Position numbers and translations under genes: made by a program. 64,000 bases of DNA from Albibacterium sp035514885 (GTDB taxonomy: Bacteria > Bacteroidota > Bacteroidia > Sphingobacteriales > Sphingobacteriaceae). The DNA is taken from NCBI RefSeq assembly GCF_035514885.1, contig NZ_DATJCH010000012.1, positions 744,001-808,000 of the forward strand, in the 5' to 3' direction. Positions 35,063 through 45,321 of the stretch are shown piece after piece; positions within the stretch are counted from its first letter, which is position 1; each line of letters opens with the position of its first letter. The notes beneath the pieces were generated by a model. It saw only the letters and a list, made by a program, of their open reading frames with translations. It did not search any database and was not told where the DNA came from.

Positions 35063-36417
35063 TTCTTCTTATCAAACCTTTTGGATTTTCCATTCGCCCG
35101 ATGAAAAGACTTACCAGCATCTTTCCGAGGGTTATTACTCTTTCCTTTAGCATCGTTAGCACGACTATTGGCTAATTTCTTTTCATGGAAAGCACCTTTA
35201 AATTCCGGATCATCCTTCCTCTTCTGATTGTCAATTTCCCTTGCTATTATCTGTCTTTCCTCATAACCCGTCTTTTCAATAAATACACCTTCAGGAATAT
35301 CCTTTACAGGTATTTTTTGTCTGATTAGCTTTTCTATTTTACGAAGATAATACTCTTCAGAAGGGTCACAGAATGTGATTGCATTCCCTTCTTTCAATGC
35401 CCTGCCAGTCCTGCCTATCCGATGCACATAATCTTCAATAACCACCGGAACCTCAAAGTTAATAACATGACTAACATCACTAACATCCAAACCTCTCGCC
35501 GCAACATCAGTAGCTACCAATATCCTTAATCCACCTTCCTTAAATGCTGTAATCGAGTTAATGCGTGTATTCTGACCTTTATTAGCGTGAATAACACGTA
35601 CATCTTCTATTCCATATTTACGCTCCAAAAAAGTAAATACATTATCGGCTACCTTTCTCGTTTTACAAAAAACAATGATTCTATTAAATGTATCGATATC
35701 ATTCAAAAGGTTGTGTAAGAGGTTAATCTTTGTTTTTAAATTAGGCACATAATAAAGTGACTGCTCTACAGTTTCTGCAGGTGTAGCCTGCGTATCAACC
35801 TCAACTTTTGTAGGAAACGCCAAGAAATCACCAGCTATTTTATGAACGAGTTCGCTCATCGTTGCCGAGAATAAAAGATTTTGTCGCTTTCTAGGCACTA
35901 CTTCTAACACCCGATGAATTTTGCTAATAAAGCCCATATCCATCATCTTATCCGCTTCATCTAACACAAGAAACTTAATAGATTTCAAGAAAATATGCCC
36001 TGCTAAGTACAGATCTAAAAAACGACCAGGTGTTGCAACGATGATATCTACACCTTTCTTCAGGTTCTCAATCTGTGTTTTTGGCCCTAAGCCACCGTAA
36101 AGCACTACGGTTCTTAAATCAGTATATTTACCCAAGCTCTTAATATCGGCTTCAATCTGCATCGCTAACTCACGTGTCGGCGAAAGAATCAATGCTCTTG
36201 GGTCATCTCCCTGAGCATATTTCAACTTCATTAAAATAGGTAAAACATAAGCAGCTGTCTTTCCGGTACCCGTTTGTGCCACCCCCATCAAATCCTGCCC
36301 TGCCAATATCGGAGTAATTGCCTTTTGCTGAATCGGCGTCGGTTGTGTGTAACCAGCCTCTGCAATAGCATTTAATAGCTGTCTGTTTAGTTTAAAATCC
36401 TCAAAAGAGTTGTACAT
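35059..36417 (-). CDS. DEAD-box RNA helicase (RhlE-like)
   Basis: A 452-residue helicase. Motifs in order: Q-motif (YTQPTPIQQKAI), AQTGTGKTAAY, PTRELA, TPGR, DEAD, SAT, ARGLD and HRIGRTGR. The last 75 residues form a Lys/Arg/Asn-rich basic tail, typical of RhlE-type proteins that remodel RNA in ribosome assembly and cold adaptation. A TATCTTTG -7 box ends 5 bases before the ATG, so the message may have almost no leader. Confidence 0.94.
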   Translation of the reverse strand: MYNSFEDFKLNRQLLNAIAEAGYTQPTPIQQKAITPILAGQDLMGVAQTGTGKTAAYVLPILMKLKYAQGDDPRALILSPTRELAMQIEADIKSLGKYTDLRTVVLYGGLGPKTQIENLKKGVDIIVATPGRFLDLYLAGHIFLKSIKFLVLDEADKMMDMGFISKIHRVLEVVPRKRQNLLFSATMSELVHKIAGDFLAFPTKVEVDTQATPAETVEQSLYYVPNLKTKINLLHNLLNDIDTFNRIIVFCKTRKVADNVFTFLERKYGIEDVRVIHANKGQNTRINSITAFKEGGLRILVATDVAARGLDVSDVSHVINFEVPVVIEDYVHRIGRTGRALKEGNAITFCDPSEEYYLRKIEKLIRQKIPVKDIPEGVFIEKTGYEERQIIAREIDNQKRKDDPEFKGAFHEKKLANSRANDAKGKSNNPRKDAGKSFHRANGKSKRFDKKK

Positions 36418-36422
36418 AGCTG

Positions 36423-36430
36423 CAAAGATA
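36423..36430 (-). promoter_or_regulatory. -7 element 5 bases before the RNA helicase start (leaderless candidate)
   Basis: Minus-strand TATCTTTG, five bases (CAGCT), ATG at 36417. Transcription is expected to begin at or next to the start codon. Confidence 0.5.
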
Positions 36431-36511
36431 GATAAAAGCCTTAAATAGCAATTCCATTCAAAAACTTTAACGTTTAAATGATGTTAATTAGCCATAATGA
36501 CACTAAATCGT

Positions 36512-36519
36512 TATTTTTG
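36512..36519 (+). promoter_or_regulatory. Bacteroidota -7 element for the dihydroorotase gene
   Basis: TATTTTTG, 31 bases before the ATG at 36551, divergent from the helicase promoter. The -33 is weak. Confidence 0.45.
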
Positions 36520-36550
36520 AATTCAATTTCTTGATCAAATCAAAAAAACC

Positions 36551-37885
36551 ATGTCCAGAATCCTAATAAAAAATGCAACTATCGTAAACGAGGGTCAACA
36601 GAAAGTAGCCGATATTTTAGTAAATAAAGGAATTATTGAAAAAATTGACAGCCATATTGATATCCAAAGTGATCGAATCATAGATGCCGAAGGTTTACAT
36701 TTATTACCTGGATTAATAGACGATCAGGTTCATTTCCGTGAACCCGGTTTAACCCATAAAGCTGATATATGGCACGAAAGTCGTGCTGCTGTTGCCGGAG
36801 GAACAACCAGTTTTATGGAAATGCCTAATACTATCCCCAATGCATTAACTCAAGAACTTTTAGAAGATAAATATCAAATAGCAGCTACCAAATCCATAGC
36901 GAATTACTCATTTTTCATGGGTGCTTCAAATGATAATATTGAACAGGTTTTACGTACAAACCCAAAGACCGTTTGTGGTGTCAAAGTTTTTATGGGCTCC
37001 TCTACCGGTAATATGCTAGTTGATGATGAAAAAACTCTGGAAGGAATATTTTCACAGGTTCCATTGCTAATTGCTACTCACTGTGAAGATGAAGAAACCA
37101 TCAAAACGAATCTTGCAAGATATCAAAAAGAGTATGATGAACTAACGATAGAAATGCACCCGCTAATACGTTCGGCAGAAGCATGTTACATATCTTCTTC
37201 CTCCGCTGCAACCTTAGCTAAAAAGCATGGAACACGACTACATATCCTTCATATTTCAACTGCAAAAGAACTAAGTCTATTTCGAAATGATATTCCACTT
37301 ATAGAAAAGAAAATTACTGCAGAAGCATGTATTCACCATCTCTGGTTTTCAGATGAGGACTATGCAGAAAAGGGAAATTTCATTAAATGGAATCCAGCCA
37401 TTAAAACAGCCAATGATCGTGATGCCATCTTTCAAGCTGTATTAAATGGAACAATTGACGTTATTGCTACAGATCATGCACCCCATACCCTTGAAGAAAA
37501 ATCAAGACCATACTCACAAGCTCCTTCCGGTGGTCCATTAGTTCAACATGCTTTACAAGCCTTACTCGATTTCTACCATCAAGGAAAAATAACTCTAGAA
37601 CAAATCGTTCAGAAAACAGCACATAATACTGCTCTATGCTTTCAAGTAGAAAGACGCGGTTTTATCAGAGAAGGCTATTGGGCAGATCTCGTTTTAGTGG
37701 ATCTAAATAAACCTTACAAAGTAAACAAATCCAATATCTTATCGAAATGCCAATGGTCGCCTTTCGAAGAACATACTTTTCAATCATCCATTACTCATAC
37801 CATTGTTTCTGGTAATTTAGTATTTGAAAACGGTAAGCTAATCGAAGGGTTTAGCGGGAGACGCTTGTTGTTTGAAAGAAAATAA
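36551..37885 (+). CDS. pyrC: Dihydroorotase (class I, amidohydrolase family)
   Basis: A 444-residue enzyme of pyrimidine synthesis: it closes carbamoyl-aspartate to dihydroorotate. Amidohydrolase motifs are in place: DDQVHFREPGLTHK near residue 57, GVKVFMGSSTGNM (bridging Lys), ATHCEDE, HILHIST and ATDHAPH with the catalytic Asp. The metal HxH motif, DxHxH in most relatives, reads Q-V-H here. The same Gln is, to my recollection, usual in Bacteroidota. Allantoinase is the alternative, but motifs and context fit dihydroorotase. Monocistronic from its own promoter, directly before the esterase gene. Confidence 0.92.
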   Translation: MSRILIKNATIVNEGQQKVADILVNKGIIEKIDSHIDIQSDRIIDAEGLHLLPGLIDDQVHFREPGLTHKADIWHESRAAVAGGTTSFMEMPNTIPNALTQELLEDKYQIAATKSIANYSFFMGASNDNIEQVLRTNPKTVCGVKVFMGSSTGNMLVDDEKTLEGIFSQVPLLIATHCEDEETIKTNLARYQKEYDELTIEMHPLIRSAEACYISSSSAATLAKKHGTRLHILHISTAKELSLFRNDIPLIEKKITAEACIHHLWFSDEDYAEKGNFIKWNPAIKTANDRDAIFQAVLNGTIDVIATDHAPHTLEEKSRPYSQAPSGGPLVQHALQALLDFYHQGKITLEQIVQKTAHNTALCFQVERRGFIREGYWADLVLVDLNKPYKVNKSNILSKCQWSPFEEHTFQSSITHTIVSGNLVFENGKLIEGFSGRRLLFERK

Positions 37886-37922
37886 ATTATTACTTTGGCT
37901 AAACCAATCCAATCAACAACCT

Positions 37923-39893
37923 ATGTTATCAAAAAATAATATCAAACTTTCGTTAAGGTTATTATGCCTTATTTTAATTTTTTCTACCTCCTCTGCTTTT
38001 GCTGATATTAAATTACCACAACTGATTAGTGACCATATGGTTTTGCAGCGAGACATTAAATTAAAAATCTGGGGCTGGGCATCACCAAAAGAGAAAATAA
38101 GCGTGGACTTTAACGGCAAAAAAGGAAAGGCAGTCACGGATGCCGATGGAAATTGGTCGTTAGAACTTCCTGCCATGAAAGCTGGCGGACCATATACCAT
38201 GATTCTTAAGGGTAATAATCAAATAACATTAAGTGATATTTACATAGGCGACGTATGGTTTGCATCCGGACAGTCTAACATGGTATTACCCATGGAACGC
38301 TTAAAAGAGAGATATCCTGACGAAGTAGCCCATGATAACTTTCCCGAAATAAGAAATTTTTTCGTACCAACCAGTGCCAACGTTAGCACCATAGCCGAAG
38401 ATCTTCCTCCCGGACAATGGGCACCAGCCGTTGATGAAAACATATTAAAATTTGGCGGAACAACCTATTTTTTCGCTAAAATGCTCTATCAGAAATATCA
38501 TGTACCAATCGGCATCATCAACTCCAGCGTAGGTGGCACACCTATCGAAGCATGGATGAGCGCTGAAGCCTTTAAAGAGTTTCCATCATATTTAGAAAAG
38601 ATAAAGAATGTCAGGGATACAGCCTATATGAATAACCTTAAGAAGGATGCAGCAAGTTATGTACCTCCAAAAGTTGTACAACCAGAACCTGATAAAGGAA
38701 TCAGCGGCCCAATCAAATGGACAGATCCGAATTATGTTCCACAGAATTGGCATAAATTCTGGATGCCAGGTTATTGGGCAGATCAGGGTGTAAAAGACCT
38801 TCATGGAACTTTATATTTCCGCAAAGAAATTGAAGTACCCGCGTCTATGACGGGCGTACCTGCTAAACTATTTTTAGGACGAATCATTGATGCTGATTCA
38901 GCTTTTGTAAACGGTGAATTTGTAGGCAATATCACCTATCAATATCCACCGCGCAGATACAATGTACGGGCTGGTTTATTAAAACCCGGAAAAAATATCA
39001 TCGTGGTTAAGGTAACAAACACAGCAGGTAAGGGTGGATTTGTTCCTGACAAAAATTATTCGTTAAATGCTAATGGTCAGCAAATTGATTTACGTGGCGA
39101 GTGGATCTATCAGGTTGGACAGGTACAAAAACCATTTAACCGCAATAATAGTACGCGAAGCTATCGTCCTCTGATTGCACAAGATGAGCCAACAGGTCTT
39201 TATAATACAATGACAGCTCCAGCTATTAATTACAGAATAAAAGGCTTTCTATGGTATCAGGGAGAAACAAACAGCGGCAGACCTAAAGAATATGGAAAAT
39301 TACTTCCTGCATTAATAGCTGATTGGAGAAGCAAGTGGGGCCAAGGAGATTTACCTTTCATATATGCACAATTACCTAATTTCATGGAGGTAAACTATTC
39401 ACCTTCAGAAAGTGATTGGGCGCAATTAAGACAAAGCCAATTACAAGCATTATCGATACCTAACACTGGTATGTCTGTAGGCATCGATGCGGGAGAATGG
39501 AACGATATTCATCCACTAAATAAAAAAGATATCGGTGAGCGACTTGCACTTTGGGCAGAATACCTCGCTTATGGAGCCAAAGATTTAGTTCATTCCGGAC
39601 CAATATATCAATCACATACAATTGAGGGTAATAAAATCATCCTTTCCTTTAATAACACCGGCAGCGGTCTTATGGTTAAAGGAGGTGGCGATTTATATTA
39701 TTTCGCTATTGCCGGAGCTGACAAGCAATATGTCTGGGCAAAAGCTAAAATAAATGGAGATAAAGTTATTGTTTGGAACGATGATATTACTAATCCAATG
39801 TATGTACGTTATGCATGGGCAGACAATCCTGAAGGTGCTAATCTATATAACAAAGAAGGTTTACCAGCTTCACCATTTGAGACAGATAACTAA
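37923..39893 (+). CDS. Sialate O-acetylesterase-like SGNH carbohydrate esterase
   Basis: About 656 residues from the ATG at 37923, which directly precedes a signal peptide (ending SSAFA); an in-frame ATG at 37872 lies inside pyrC and would add 17 polar residues. The SGNH hydrolase nucleophile is in ASGQSNM and the acid/base pair is in NDIHPLNKKDIGERLA. A central jelly-roll-like insert (about 285-400) and a C-terminal beta-domain are present. It removes acetyl groups from sugars outside the cell or in the periplasm. The partner is the CE15 esterase 33 bases later, which suggests acetylated glucuronoxylan as substrate. Confidence 0.87.
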   Translation: MLSKNNIKLSLRLLCLILIFSTSSAFADIKLPQLISDHMVLQRDIKLKIWGWASPKEKISVDFNGKKGKAVTDADGNWSLELPAMKAGGPYTMILKGNNQITLSDIYIGDVWFASGQSNMVLPMERLKERYPDEVAHDNFPEIRNFFVPTSANVSTIAEDLPPGQWAPAVDENILKFGGTTYFFAKMLYQKYHVPIGIINSSVGGTPIEAWMSAEAFKEFPSYLEKIKNVRDTAYMNNLKKDAASYVPPKVVQPEPDKGISGPIKWTDPNYVPQNWHKFWMPGYWADQGVKDLHGTLYFRKEIEVPASMTGVPAKLFLGRIIDADSAFVNGEFVGNITYQYPPRRYNVRAGLLKPGKNIIVVKVTNTAGKGGFVPDKNYSLNANGQQIDLRGEWIYQVGQVQKPFNRNNSTRSYRPLIAQDEPTGLYNTMTAPAINYRIKGFLWYQGETNSGRPKEYGKLLPALIADWRSKWGQGDLPFIYAQLPNFMEVNYSPSESDWAQLRQSQLQALSIPNTGMSVGIDAGEWNDIHPLNKKDIGERLALWAEYLAYGAKDLVHSGPIYQSHTIEGNKIILSFNNTGSGLMVKGGGDLYYFAIAGADKQYVWAKAKINGDKVIVWNDDITNPMYVRYAWADNPEGANLYNKEGLPASPFETDN

Positions 39894-39925
39894 TAATTTC
39901 AATTGATTTTTAATCATAAACAGGA

Positions 39926-41487
39926 ATGAAAAGAATTTCAAGTCTGCTCTTATTATTTATTTCAGCAAGCGCTGTTGCCCAAAATAACTATCCGCCATTA
40001 ATAAATTTTACCGCGCAAGAAGACCATCAAAACATGATGGATCAATTAGGAATAAAAGCACTTCGTCCTGGTCCTAGTGGCGATGAAAATGCACCTAATC
40101 ATGCTAATTATGATGAGTCAATAGCTAATCCGTACCCCAATTTACCAGAGGTTTTGACCTTAAAAAACGGCAAAAAAGTAACAACACCATCCATATGGTG
40201 GAATCAACGCAGGCCAGAAATTGTGGAAGATATGGATCGGGAAGTTTATGGCCGTGTACCAGCTAACATCCCGAAAGTTACCTGGACAGTTGAAGTTACT
40301 GATAGGGAAATGATAAACCGCATTCCTGTTATTGCAAAGCGTATTAAAGGGAAGGTCGATAACTCATCCTACCCACTTATAGATGTAAACATAGATATGG
40401 TATTGGTTGTCCCTGCGAATGCGAAAGGACCAGTTCCCGTTCTAATGATGTTTGGTCCGGCGCGCCTTCCCGCACCAGCACAACCTAACCCTGCAGCTCT
40501 GGAAACCATCAATACAGCTCTGAGAAAGCTATTAGCCGATAGTGACCCTGCCGTAAAAGCAGCACTGGAACAATATCCAGCTTATCAACCGCTTGTAACC
40601 TTACCAAACACCAATATGTTTGGACCTCCTCCTCCACCAAAAGTTCCTACACCTGATATTCCAGGTGTACCAGAGTAAATAACGACCCTCCTTCTAACGA
40701 ACAGCTTATTGCCAATGGCTGGGGATATGTTATGATAAACCCTTCAAGCATTCAAGCCGACAATGGAGCCGGAATAACCCGTGGCATTATCGGTTTAGTA
40801 AATAAAGGACAAGCACGTAAACCAGATGACTGGGGCGCATTACGTGCTTGGGCATGGGGAGCAAGCGAGGCCTTAAACTATCTTATAGCCTCCGAACCGG
40901 CTGTCGATGCAAAGCATGTTGGCATTGAAGGTGTTTCCCGTTATGGTAAAGCAGCTTTGGTTACCATGGCTTATGATGAAAGATTTGCCATGGGACTCAT
41001 TGGATCTTCCGGTAAGGGCGGCACTACATTGCATCGGCGTAACTGGGGAGAAGCTGTAGAAAGCTTAACAGGTGGAGAATACTACTGGATGGCTGGTAAT
41101 TTCATGAAATATGGTGCATCTGAAGCAGCATTTGGAAGTAAAAACGCCGGTGACATACCTGTTGATACTCATCAACTTATTGCAATGTGTGCACCAAGAC
41201 TTGTTTTTATAAGTTATGGTATCCCTGAAAAGGGCGATGCAAAGTGGTTAGACCATCAAGGTTCTTATATGGCTGCAGTAGCTGCCGGACCAGTATTTAA
41301 ACTTTTAGGAGTGAAAGATCTGGGGGTGTCGAATGATTACAAAACAGAAAAAATGCCGCCTGTAAACACATCTATGCTTGACGGTCATCTAGCCTGGCGC
41401 CAGCATGATCAAGGTCATCAAGACCAAGCAAATATGAAATGGTTCTTAAAATGGGCTGACAAAAACATTGGTCGTACGGCTGAATAA
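39926..41487 (+). pseudogene. CE15 glucuronoyl (4-O-methyl-glucuronoyl) esterase, split by one missing base
   Basis: Two adjacent frames make one CE15 protein of about 520 residues. The first (39926-40678) has a signal peptide (SAVAQ), the SIWWNQRRPEIVEDMDREVYG motif and a proline-rich linker; it stops at 40676. The second (open from about 40675, first ATG 40732, to 41487) continues with a GWGYVMINPSSIQADNGAG segment, the nucleophile motif GVSRYGKAA and the His-bearing LAWRQHDQGHQDQ. The frames differ by one base; adding a G after the GAG codon at 40673-40675 reads on without a break. It cuts ester links between lignin and glucuronoxylan. True inactivation and a sequence error cannot be told apart here. 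Confidence 0.85.
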
Positions 41488-41569
41488 GATTACCTTAATA
41501 CAATAATTGGCGAATACTGGCCTGGATGGGGAGTAAGCGATTGAAGCATCAATTACCAAACCATAAGCA

Positions 41570-44344
41570 ATGAGATGGGTACTCCTATTACTTCTTGTTA
41601 TCAGCGTTGATGGATTAATCGCCCAAACAACTCAAGCGCTAAGCTCCGATCCTCCTATAAAATCATGGGAAGTAAGTGGGATTGTATTGGATTCAACTCG
41701 GAATCCCGTGCCTGGGGCAACATTAATTTTAAAATACGATACAGACTCTCTTTCTACCAGTGCCAATGAGGATGGGATATTTGTGTTTAAAGAGGTTAAG
41801 TCAGCGAATTTCTATCTCACCGTTAATAGTTTAGGGTACAAACCCATTACCTATCATTTATTAAACGATGACAAAGCATCCAAAATCATCTTAGATCCCG
41901 TGATGATCGTACCTGATAGTAGAATGCTTTCACAAGTAATCATTGACGGAACACCCAATATCACTTACAAAACTGATACAATCGAGTATCGTGCTGCCGG
42001 CTATCAAGTCAGAGAACATGCAACAGTCGACGAGCTTCTAAAAAAAATGGAAGGAATGCAAGTCAATAGAGACGGCACCTTAACGCATCAAGGAGAGAAG
42101 ATAACCACGGCAAGGCTCAATGGAAGGGATTTCTTGGGCGGGAATGTCGCTACAACTATTCAAAACCTGCCTGCAGAAATTGTTGAGAAAATTCAGATTG
42201 TAAATGATTACGGAGATCAAGCTGCTCGGACAGGAATTAAAGAAGGTAATCCTAAAAAAATAGTGAACATTACTACGAAGGCAGATAGATCCATTGGTAA
42301 TATGGCACGTCTTAATACAGGTGCAGGTAATGATGAGCGATATCAAGGTCAACTTTTTGGCACACGAATTAATGCTAATGAAACCATTGGCTTGAATGCA
42401 AACCTATCAAATACAGTTAATGGAATTGCTAACCCGCAATTCAAATCCAATACACCCATTTCCGGTGATATCTCAAATTTACAATCGAATAGTGGAGGAA
42501 CAAGTCAAAACCTCCAACCTAGTTTTAGCTATAGCAACACATTAAATGAAAAGATATATGTAAATCTGAGCTATACCTATAATGATACCCAAACCAATTC
42601 AATTACCAAAAATAATGTACAGCAATTTAGCTCATTAGGAACAACTTTCACCAAGAATGAGGAAAATCATAATACTAAGAATAACAACCATACGCTTACT
42701 TCCCTATTCGAATATAAAATTAACTCTGCAAATTTCTTACGCATCAACCCTCAATTAAGCTATTATACTACTTCATCTGCCAATAATCTATCCAATATGC
42801 TTTCCGGACTTACCCATCAGGCTTACAATGGTGTGGATAATAACAAAAGTATTGTCCCAAACCTGGGTGGAACAATTTTTTACCAACATATCTTTAATAA
42901 AACCGGCAGAAACTTTACCATACAGTTAAGCAGCGATATCTTTAGTGAAAGTAATGACACAGAACAAAACACAAGGATTACCTATTTTGAGAACGGCACA
43001 GACCTTCTTTTAGAAGACTCATTAATTCATCGGCGAATCTACAATAAAAACTTAATGCATAATTATCATACTGTTACTACCTTTTCAGAACCTTTAACTA
43101 CGAAAGCGAAACTGCAATTCAATGCTCAGGTAAACTATCGGTCTTATGATAACAGTAAAACCACAAATGACATCACTTCAAGCGATGCACTGGTTCCTAT
43201 AGATTCATTAAGCAATAGCTATAATTACTCTTTTACTGAAACTAGATTAGGGCTTAATTATTTATATACTGATAAAAGATATAATTTTTCCCTCGGGGTT
43301 AATGCCATTCCTACAATCTTAAAAGGCAGCAGAATTGACTATAGTACTAATAGAAGTAACTTCAACTTAATTCCCATCGCAAGATTTCAATACAGTTGGT
43401 CAAATCAACATCAATTTCAGATCAACTACTCTGGTAACCCTATAGAGCCTAATTTCAATCAGTTACAACCAGTCAGGGATGTGTCTGATCCTCAAAATTC
43501 AATCATAGGAAATCCCGATCTAAAAACCTCTTTCGTTCACACCATTAACGCAAACTACAACCGATATATAGCTAATTCTCAGTTTAACTATTCAGTTAAA
43601 CTGACCTCTAAATTCATTAATGATCAAGTGTCAAGAAACCTTTTATTAATCAGAGACGCTAATGATAATTTAAAATATGAGACCCATTTCTTAAACACCG
43701 ATGGAAACTTTGCACTTAATGCAAACTACAACTTATCTAAGCAATTTACTTCCCGAAAATACTATTTTGCTTTGGATGGCACTGTCAATAACACGCATTC
43801 CATATCAATGAGCAACAATATTAAAAATACAACATCAACATGGAGATTTATTGAACGTTTCGGACCACGGATGCAACCAAAAGAATGGTTAGAGATAAAT
43901 CCTTTTATTTCATACGATGTCATAAGGTCAACCAACACTATCCCTTCGTCTGTAAATATTAACACCCAGACCCTCGCTTTTGCTATTGATGGAAATGTAT
44001 ATTTTCCAAAAGGATTCTATATCGGCTATTATGCCAGTAAAAACTACCAAAGCGGTATCAGCAAAAACATAACGAAAAATCCATTTATCGTAAATACTTA
44101 TTTGGAGAAACGGTTCTCAAATAAGATTGGAGCAACTTTACGCATTGAAGCCTTTGATATTTTTAACCAAAACAACTTTATTAATCGAATCATTACTGAA
44201 AATACCATTATTGATACTCAAACAAACCCCCTAAGCAGATATTTCATGATAACTTTCAGAATGAATTTACAAAAATGGAGTGGTACACCACAACAAAACG
44301 GACATCCTCTCCCACGCCGAGGTGATGGAAGTTTTATAAGATAG
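41570..44344 (+). CDS. Large outer-membrane beta-barrel with CarboxypepD-like N-terminus
   Basis: A 924-residue exported protein. A signal peptide ends near residue 19 (LIAQ). A carboxypeptidase-regulatory-like domain (about 29-117; WEVSGIVLDSTRNPVPGATL) precedes a plug-like region (about 120-240; VDELLKKMEGMQVNRDGT and LPAEIVEKIQIVNDYGDQ) and a long barrel. It belongs to the TonB-receptor-related OMP_b-brl_3 group of Bacteroidota. No SusD-like partner or TonB box was seen, so its cargo is unknown. The end (RRGDGSFIR) lacks a terminal Phe. The next gene, a CBM9-like secreted protein, follows by 33 bases. Confidence 0.83.
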   Translation: MRWVLLLLLVISVDGLIAQTTQALSSDPPIKSWEVSGIVLDSTRNPVPGATLILKYDTDSLSTSANEDGIFVFKEVKSANFYLTVNSLGYKPITYHLLNDDKASKIILDPVMIVPDSRMLSQVIIDGTPNITYKTDTIEYRAAGYQVREHATVDELLKKMEGMQVNRDGTLTHQGEKITTARLNGRDFLGGNVATTIQNLPAEIVEKIQIVNDYGDQAARTGIKEGNPKKIVNITTKADRSIGNMARLNTGAGNDERYQGQLFGTRINANETIGLNANLSNTVNGIANPQFKSNTPISGDISNLQSNSGGTSQNLQPSFSYSNTLNEKIYVNLSYTYNDTQTNSITKNNVQQFSSLGTTFTKNEENHNTKNNNHTLTSLFEYKINSANFLRINPQLSYYTTSSANNLSNMLSGLTHQAYNGVDNNKSIVPNLGGTIFYQHIFNKTGRNFTIQLSSDIFSESNDTEQNTRITYFENGTDLLLEDSLIHRRIYNKNLMHNYHTVTTFSEPLTTKAKLQFNAQVNYRSYDNSKTTNDITSSDALVPIDSLSNSYNYSFTETRLGLNYLYTDKRYNFSLGVNAIPTILKGSRIDYSTNRSNFNLIPIARFQYSWSNQHQFQINYSGNPIEPNFNQLQPVRDVSDPQNSIIGNPDLKTSFVHTINANYNRYIANSQFNYSVKLTSKFINDQVSRNLLLIRDANDNLKYETHFLNTDGNFALNANYNLSKQFTSRKYYFALDGTVNNTHSISMSNNIKNTTSTWRFIERFGPRMQPKEWLEINPFISYDVIRSTNTIPSSVNINTQTLAFAIDGNVYFPKGFYIGYYASKNYQSGISKNITKNPFIVNTYLEKRFSNKIGATLRIEAFDIFNQNNFINRIITENTIIDTQTNPLSRYFMITFRMNLQKWSGTPQQNGHPLPRRGDGSFIR

Positions 44345-44376
44345 CACAAACTTTATAACCAATAAATTATTCAATT

Positions 44377-45216
44377 ATGAGAAAAGATAAAACCACCAAA
44401 ATGCTAATGTTAATTTCTACGTTGGTATTCTTATCATTAGAAGTAGCAAATGCACAGAACCTCTCTAAGGTACAAGAGGCAAGTGTTCGTGCTCCTTCAG
44501 ATATCAAAGTTGATGGAAAACTAACGGAATGGGGCGGCGTTCTTCAAGCCTACAATCCTACTAACCGTATTTTTTATACGATATCCAATGATGATCAAAA
44601 ACTTTATTTAACTGTACATACAAATGATCATCAGGCTGTAAATAAAATAACCAGTGGAGGTATTACTTTGACCATCAACCAATCTAACCAAAAGAACAAT
44701 AATGAAAAAGCAAAGGATATTAATAACATAGCTGTTCTATATCCTATAAAAGTTAAAAGACAGCCGGGAGATTTGGCTATGGAAGGAATCGATGATGCTA
44801 TCTGGAAGTCGTATTCAACATACAAACTCGATACATCGTTTTATAAAAAGGAGATCGACTCCTCAATGAACATGGCTAATAATGAAATTCTTCTTAAATA
44901 TAAGATGATACAGGTAACAGGTATTCCAGAAAATACAGAAAATCCTCTATCCATCTATAACCTTTTAGGGATCCAAGCAGCATCATCTTTCGATCATAAA
45001 ATGGCCTTTACGTATGAATTGGCTATTCCTCTAAAATATCTAAAGGCTTCCATACAGGATCCAAACTTGAGTTACAATATAAAAATCAGTGATCACAATT
45101 CGTTACTTTCACCCGGTGAAATGCCAATGCCAACTTTCATCGACATATCAGATCCAAATATTTTATATAGTCAAAGTACCACTGATTTTTGGGGAGAATA
45201 TACAATAGCACCCTGA
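44377..45216 (+). CDS. Secreted CBM9-like-fold protein of unknown function
   Basis: A 279-residue exported protein with a signal peptide ending near residue 27 (NAQN). The first half resembles a CBM9-type beta-sandwich: IKVDGKLTEWGG and NDDQKLYLTVHTND, the usual two signature strands. The second half is less clear. Position right after the large barrel, 33 bases, suggests that the two act together at the surface. Binding of a sugar or cellulose-like polymer is possible but not shown. Confidence 0.65.
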   Translation: MRKDKTTKMLMLISTLVFLSLEVANAQNLSKVQEASVRAPSDIKVDGKLTEWGGVLQAYNPTNRIFYTISNDDQKLYLTVHTNDHQAVNKITSGGITLTINQSNQKNNNEKAKDINNIAVLYPIKVKRQPGDLAMEGIDDAIWKSYSTYKLDTSFYKKEIDSSMNMANNEILLKYKMIQVTGIPENTENPLSIYNLLGIQAASSFDHKMAFTYELAIPLKYLKASIQDPNLSYNIKISDHNSLLSPGEMPMPTFIDISDPNILYSQSTTDFWGEYTIAP

Positions 45217-45321
45217 ATTGTAAACTAATATTTCTACTTATATTTATATTAGCAATCAAACACTTACCTATATAAATTGATAATTGAGTTCTTAACTAAC
45301 TACGCATCTAACTCCAGCTAT

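Noticed and set aside
37872..37922. Longer start for the acetylesterase inside pyrC
   Set aside because: It adds 17 polar residues before a clear signal peptide; the ATG at 37923 is better.
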